A stretch of 64,000 bases of DNA from Anadara kagoshimensis (taxonomy: Eukaryota > Mollusca > Bivalvia > Arcoida > Arcidae), in the NCBI GenBank assembly GCA_021292105.1, contig CM037875.1:1516956-1580955 (forward strand), written 5' to 3'. The first letter of the stretch is position 1, and each line of letters begins with the position of its first letter. Below the pieces are notes generated by a model, which was not told the origin of the DNA, ran no database searches, and saw nothing but the letters and a program-made list of their open reading frames with translations. Made by a program: the position numbers and the translations under genes. Of the stretch, positions 58,431-64,000 are shown piece by piece.

Positions 58431-59464
58431 TATTTGAAGTCGATATTTCTTAGGTCCCATGAGTTATCTTTATATACAGGTTTTACGGTACTTGTATAGA
58501 AACTTTAAGGAGGATTGGTTAAATGATAATTTACAGTGATTGGAAGCTGTTTTCAGAGAAAGTTGTTATTTTGTGTTCCGTGGTTTTTGTTCAGGTACAA
58601 ATAGTTATATATCCACAGGGGGTTATATCTACAAAAACCACATGTTAACATTTCCCATACCAAACTCGGTAGGTGGGTAGGTTGTGTTTGATTATTTTAC
58701 TCGGCGTGTTGTTGTTAACGTTCGTTACATAAATTTGTTAATTAGCTTACTTTGATAGTTTTACCTGTACTAATTATCACCAAGTTCTGGTGCAAATTAT
58801 TAAATTTTCAGCTGTATTAACCTCAGATAAATACCAGGTGACTTTGAGAATTTTAGAGAATTCAGGAGATTTCTGAGAATTCGTACAACTTGTGTTTTAA
58901 GTCAACAGTCTTATGTAAAATTTCTGTGGATGAAGCATTAATGTCACATAAATAAAACAATATTCTTACTAATTTACTGAAAACTTGTTAAACTTTTGAA
59001 ATTCTAGCTTTAGTTTTACAAACATTCCTTATCTAAGATTTCCCTCGACTTAAACCTGGAAAATTGTTTTTAATTTTTATAATTTTGCCATTTCTTCGTT
59101 TTGATTGGAAAATAAGTAATTACGGTAATCAGTATAATATATCAATCTTTACAAGGGAGATTACTCTGGTGACATTTTAAATTTAATCTGTATTAAAGGG
59201 AGATAACTGTTGGTGATATCTATATTAAAGGGAGATAACTGTTGAGTTAAAGCATTTATTTAAAAAACATATATTAAGAGGTTTAAAACACTACAGTGAC
59301 TAAATACAGCTTATGGTTTAGTAGGTGCCTTTAACCACAAAAATACCACAAAAAACTTTTATTCAAAACAATAACATGTTTACTGTAATTGGATTAGGAT
59401 TTAAGGTCAGTGGTTAGCTGTCAGCGAAACCATAAAAAATTATAATCTGCTTTCCGTCCCCTTA
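58431..59464. other. Non-coding; GGGAGATAACT motifs and a MITE-3 end
   Basis: Three copies of gggagataact lie at about 59155-59240. A half MITE-3 terminus (cattccttatctaagatttc) lies at about 59023-59045. No exons seen. Confidence 0.45.
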
Positions 59465-59708
59465 TATAGGCAAACAACTTTGACCTGTCCGCTTGACCTT
59501 TTATTAAGAATATTCATATAAAAGATTTGACACAATTTTTGGATAGGTTAGGATTTGCTGTTAATACAATGCACGTGTTTTCTCATCGAAAATAGTGTTT
59601 CCTTCATGATATACCGGTAGATGGAATAAAAAACTGTTGTTCCCTTATCATAAACATACTGGTCTAGAAGTAAAGGTCAAGCAGACAAGCCAATGTTGTT
59701 GTCTATAT
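59465..59708. mobile_element. MITE-1 copy
   Basis: Left tataggcaaacaactttgac, then ctgtccgcttgacctttt; right agtaaaggtcaagcagacaa, then gccaatgttgttgtctata. About 244 bp. Confidence 0.8.
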
Positions 59709-60062
59709 CAATAAAGCTTACAACAAAGTTAAATTTTAATAAATGGATTAAGTAAATCAATAGATATAAACTCAGCAAAATTTGAAAATAGAAATTCCCG
59801 AAAATTTTAAAATCAGCAAATTTGAGAATTTTCTCAAAATTTGAAAATCGAGAACCTGTAGAATTTTTACCCTCCACTTAAATTTTAATTTGGACTGAAA
59901 AAGCCTAAAAAACGGAATCAAGCCATTTTGAGCATTATTTCTGCAAAAACAAGAAAAAAACTTACATAGAATTTAATAGTACAACTGGACATCTTAGCAA
60001 TGTTTTGCCATGTTTAACCGATACATTCCTTCTGATGGACTTCTGCCTTCTAAAATTTTAGT
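59709..60062. other. Non-coding, nothing assigned
   Basis: AT-rich sequence with short near-palindromes (cccgaaaattttaaaatcag). No exons seen. Confidence 0.35.
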
Positions 60063-60199
60063 TAAGAAATGACATTCTGATCATGGCATTTCAAGGGGTA
60101 AGGCAAGATAGTGTGGCAAAACCCTTCATTTTGAATTTGGCATGCCCCACACTATCTTTCATTACCCTTGAAATAGCATGATCAGAATGTCATTTCTTA
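60063..60199. repeat. Fold-back palindrome, ~58-bp arms
   Basis: taagaaatgacattctgatc at the left returns as its complement at the right (gatcagaatgtcatttctta). Pairing continues through catttcaaggg and agatagtgtgg with few mismatches around a ~20-base loop. Confidence 0.85.
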
Positions 60200-61104
60200 T
60201 ATTTGCAATTCCTTCTTTTAATAAATATTTTGATTTGTTTAAACCCTTGGCGCTATTTCTTCCATACCTGCTCATGTAAGATAGGACTTTAAGCCATGCG
60301 AGATCGGCATACCTCACATGACCACGTGACCCCCCCTGTGTAGGACATGACATAATATTGAAGGAAAAATTGATACACATCAAGGGTCATGACCCCAATT
60401 GTCTTTCATGGGAATTGCAATACAATTGCTTCTGTATGTTTCATCGAAGACAGGTACAGTCATATTGTAAATATTTTTATTGAAAAAAATTGAAATCACA
60501 GAATCAAGAGGTTTTAAATAATTCTTTATATTTCTTAAAAAATAATTTGAACATAGAATTTTTAAAAAACTAGTTTCTTTTTACTTATAAGAATTTTTGT
60601 AAATGCAAGAAAAAAATTGATTTTCTAGGTCAAAACATAACAAATTATTTTATGTGGGTGATATTAAAATGGCCTAAATAAAGGACATGTTTGGCGCTTT
60701 AAAAATTATAAACTTTTTAACATACATAATCTTTGTTAAAAGATGACATAATTTTGATTGTTGTTTTAATCCAGTGACTTTTATTTCCCTGTTGTTTACT
60801 TAGTAAGCATTTCCCACATGTTTACAAATGTATACAAATAAAATTTTTAATACCAAAGTATTTATTTTGTAAATTGAAATGTTTTTTAAAGAAATGAGCT
60901 TATTTAATGTTTAACACTTGCTTTAAGAGTTTATTCTAAGGGGTGGCGTCCCACGTGTATTTTAAGAGCTTTTAAAATCAACAAGAAAATCAGACAGTTT
61001 TTACAAGTAATGTATTTATTTAAATTTAATTTTTTTAATCTTCTGAATAAATAAATTTTAAAAAGTTAAGCAGGGTAAAAAACAAGTTAAAGGTGTGAAG
61101 CTTT
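60200..61104. other. Non-coding, nothing assigned
   Basis: AT-rich. No exons or known repeats. Confidence 0.35.
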
Positions 61105-62080
61105 ATTATTATGACTGATATCAACCAGTGACTTTGGTGCAGTTCGTTATGACTTAAAGCTTAAGCTGTAACTTAGGTGTGCTCGATCTGACTGATTTTG
61201 AGCCATGACCTCTAATTACCCTGACTGATATCAGGCTTTGACCTTTGAGTACCCTGACTTATATCAAGCCGTGACCTCTAAGTACCCTGACTTATATCAA
61301 GCCGTGACCTCTAAGTACCCTGACTTATATCAAGCCGTGACCTCCAAGTACCCTGACTTATATCAAGCCGTGACCTCTAAGTACCCTGACTTATATCAAG
61401 CCGTGACCTCCAAGTACCCTGACTTATATCAGGCTTTGACCTTTGAGTACCCTGACTTATATCAGGCTTTGACCTTTGAGTACCCTGACTTATATCAGGC
61501 TTTGACCTCTAAGTACCCTGACTTATATCAGGCTTTGACCTCTAAGTACCCTGACTTATATCAGGCTTTGACCTTTGAGTACCCTGACTTATATCAGGCT
61601 TTGACCTCTAAGTACCCTGACTTATATCAGGCTTTGACCTTTGAGTACCCTGACTTATATCAGGCTTTGACCTCTAAGTACCCTGACTTATATCAGGCTT
61701 TGACCTTTGAGTACCCTGACTTATATCAGGCTTTGACCTCTAAGTACCCTGACTTATATCAGGCTTTGACCTTTGAGTACCCTGACTTATATCAGGCTTT
61801 GACCTCTAAGTACCCTGACTTATATCAGGCTTTGACCTCTAAGTACCCTGACTTATATCAGGCTTTGACCTTTGAGTACCCTGACTTTGGTATACCTTGA
61901 TCTATATTGAGTTATGACCTTGGTGAATTCTGACCTATATTGAGTCATGACCTTGATGTACTCTGACTTATTTCAAGCATTTAATTTTGGTGTAACCTAA
62001 CATGACCATGGTGTACCTAGGCATATGAACATTTGTGACCTTGGTGAACTCTGACCTATATCAAGCAGTGACCTTGTAGT
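61105..62080 (+). repeat. Minisatellite, 33-bp unit, homogeneous core and decayed edges
   Basis: The core (61225-61895, ~20 units) reads tgaccttNgagtaccctgac, then ttatatcaggctt. Units with cctttgag and cctctaag partly alternate, a 66-base super-period. Flanking units on both sides (from 61105 and to 62080) are increasingly diverged. The 220-codon frame (TSKYPDLYQAL repeats) is open because 33 is a multiple of 3. No gene structure supports it. Confidence 0.95.
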
Positions 62081-62924
62081 TTCTTTTTAAAAAAAAATAT
62101 TAGAGTGAAATAATGGTAAGCTGAGACTATTCTAGCAAAACCATTTAAAACAGCAACTAAATAATGAGTACAGTATCAATCTAGAAATACCTGGTATAGT
62201 TTTTGAGATCATTCTTGCCCTGGACTGTAAAAAAAGGTCATGTTTTTTTAAAAAATAGTTTAACGCTATAACTTTATGCATTTTATTTGAAAAGATCAGT
62301 ATTATTACAAAATGAGAACTGGATTTAAATTTATTAAAGCTGACAAAACTATTCAAACTTCAGATTTCCCCGATTTAAATTTAGGAAAATCTGAGTTTAG
62401 AAATGGAGATGAAATTGTGGCTAGATCATAATTTTTAACCATGTATCTTAATATGAAGATTTTAATTGAGATGTCTCCATACACACAGGGTAGGGTGTAT
62501 GATAGGGTGATGATGTCGTCTTCACAACCACATAATTAGAGATCATGGGGGTGATGATATCAGTTTCACCCCTAACATCATAATTAGAGATCACGGGGTA
62601 GGGGATATATGTAATTATGTGTCAATATGTAATTATATGTCAATGTGTATCTTGATATTTTTGTCAAGAGATTAAAGTTTAAGTAGAGCCTATATAAACA
62701 TAATGACATTTGTGTTCATTCATATAAACTGTCGGGATTTGTAAAACAGAGGTTTTATTGTGCTGGATATCAAATGGTTCATATTTCCTTAAATACAGTA
62801 CAGACCTGTCGAAAGTTAACATTGAGCTAATGAAAAAGGAGACCAGCTCGAGCTCGCTGTCGTTAGCGGAGATACATAGAGGTAGTGACAGAAATGCTGA
62901 CTAAAAATAGAAAGTATCTGTGCT
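62081..62924. other. Non-coding; MITE-3-like end
   Basis: A MITE-3-like piece (tttaggaaaatctgagttta) lies at about 62380. A ~60-base imperfect direct repeat (ataattagagatca) lies at about 62530-62600. Confidence 0.4.
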
Positions 62925-62925
62925 G

Positions 62926-62961
<36 letters not shown>
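62925..62961. repeat. Microsatellite (TA)n, interrupted
   Basis: About 18 TA units with one TT interruption. Confidence 0.9.
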
Positions 62962-63350
62962 GGGTTGAGATCAGCTGGCTATTTGGTACTAGCTGGGTAG
63001 GTTAGTGTTAAACTTTTGACAGGCCTGTATTGTAGGTAACAGATCGTTATTTATAACAATACATAGCATGTACTACAAAAAGTCTGACTTAATAATGAGG
63101 TGATTGTTGTAATTTAACCTTACTCTTTACTTACAAATGAAATAATTTGTTTAAAAGTAAAATTTAATACAAAAATTGACACTATTGTCATGTCTTGGTC
63201 CTTGAATGGGAATGATCTCTCCTCCTTTTCTCTCTCTCTCCTTATTCTCTTCTGTCTATCTTACCTATGCTCTCTCTGAACTAATAAGCTGCAAAATTAA
63301 AATGACAATTTTGGCGATCCCTCTAATAATTATAAGCTGCTATGCTCTCA
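62962..63350. other. Non-coding, pyrimidine-rich patch
   Basis: A short CT-rich tract lies at about 63217-63245. The open frames over this region are low-complexity. Confidence 0.4.
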
Positions 63351-63352
63351 CA

Positions 63353-63363
63353 CTCCCTCTCTT

Positions 63364-63404
<41 letters not shown>
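63353..63404. repeat. Microsatellite (CT)n
   Basis: Starts imperfect (ccctctctttctctctcttt) and ends with about 17 pure CT units. Confidence 0.95.
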
Positions 63405-63408
<4 letters not shown>

Positions 63409-63635
63409 AGTTGACAATAATCTATCCATATTCACCCAACACATCTTTGAGTCCATTTCATCACCCTTTTCTAGCTTGCTTACCACTGGAATATTTTCTG
63501 TAGACGCCAAAAACACACTTATACTACTACTACTAATAATATATGAATTTCCTCTACTCAAATCACATTGGCATTATTATTTAGTCCAAATTTGAATTGA
63601 TCGAATCTTCATCTTTTTAAATCAGAAATAAACAT

Positions 63636-64000
63636 TCCGGTCAATATCCAAAATCACATTCCACAAGGAAAGGCTCAAACTCTGAAAACTGTCAATATCC
63701 AAAATCACATTCCACAAGGAAAGGCTCAAACTCTAAAAACTGTCAATATCCAAAATCACATTCCACAAGGAAAGGCTCAAACTCTGAAAAACTGTCAATA
63801 TCCAAAATCACATTCCACAAGGAAAGGCTCAAACTCTGAAAACTGTCAATATCCAAAATCACATTCCACAAGGAAAGGCTTAAACTCTGAAAACTGTCAA
63901 TATCCAAAATCACATTCCACAAGGAAAGGCTTAAACTCTGAAAACTGTCAATATCCAAAATCACATTCCACAAGGAAAGGCTCAAACTCTGAAAACTGTC
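63636..64000 (+). repeat. Minisatellite, 51-bp unit, runs off the window
   Basis: gtcaatatccaaaatcacat starts at 63691, 63742, 63794, 63845, 63896 and 63947 (period 51, once 52), each followed by tccacaaggaaaggctYaaa. At least seven copies. The minus-strand open frame is a by-product of 51 being divisible by 3. Confidence 0.95.

Noticed and set aside
61238..61900. 220-codon ORF of YPDLYQA repeats
   Set aside because: Same cause, a 33-bp repeat. Flanking diverged units contain stops in this frame.

Overview
The window looks like intron-rich, intergenic DNA from a mollusc, most likely a bivalve. I infer this from the AT-rich base composition, GT-AG introns, tRNA-derived SINEs, palindromic MITEs, long minisatellites, and short motifs I associate with bivalve genomes (AAGGGAGATAACT, AGAGTTATGTCCCTTTG). 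No bacterial-style operons, rRNA or intact tRNA genes are visible. A run of exactly 1,000 N (2716-3715) is an assembly gap.

Coding content is sparse. (1) 0.8-2.4 kb, + strand: two tandemly duplicated copies of one exon ending in the same phase-1 splice donor. The second copy starts with a signal peptide and encodes an unrecognised cysteine-containing secreted protein. (2) 4859-4988, + strand: one 130-nt internal exon with good splice sites encoding a DEAH-box RNA helicase C-terminal segment, closest in my memory to DHX35. (3) 54349-55680, - strand: an almost complete class A GPCR resembling FMRFamide-type peptide receptors, interrupted by two one-base frameshifts at homopolymers. These genes share no evident pathway.

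The rest is repeats. Minisatellites lie at 7.1-7.7 kb (70-bp unit), 10.3-11.5 (35), 17.8-19.5 (43), 21.9-22.3 (20), 24.2-24.9 (23), 28.0-29.7 (46), 30.8-31.3 (50), 32.5-32.9 (33), 35.8-44.3 (34; about 8.5 kb with a ~1.9-2.1 kb higher-order period), 48.4-48.8 (~75), 61.1-62.1 (33) and 63.6-64.0 (51, running off the end). Long open frames inside these arrays are by-products of the repeat units, not genes. Two SINE families recur: SINE-1 (Leu/Ser-like tRNA head, almost always on the - strand) and SINE-2 (GTAGCTCAG-type head). They share the same 3' tail. Three palindromic MITE families, a 499-bp hAT-like element with 8-bp target duplications, and an 839-bp element with a readable TA empty site are also present.

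The most noteworthy items are the duplicated secreted-protein exons, the GPCR that lacks both cysteines of the usual extracellular disulfide, the 8.5-kb higher-order minisatellite, the minisatellites grown out of SINE copies, the two minisatellite-carrying elements that share one 3' end, and the SINE families with a common tail. Boundaries of dispersed repeats are read by eye and are good to roughly 10-30 bases.
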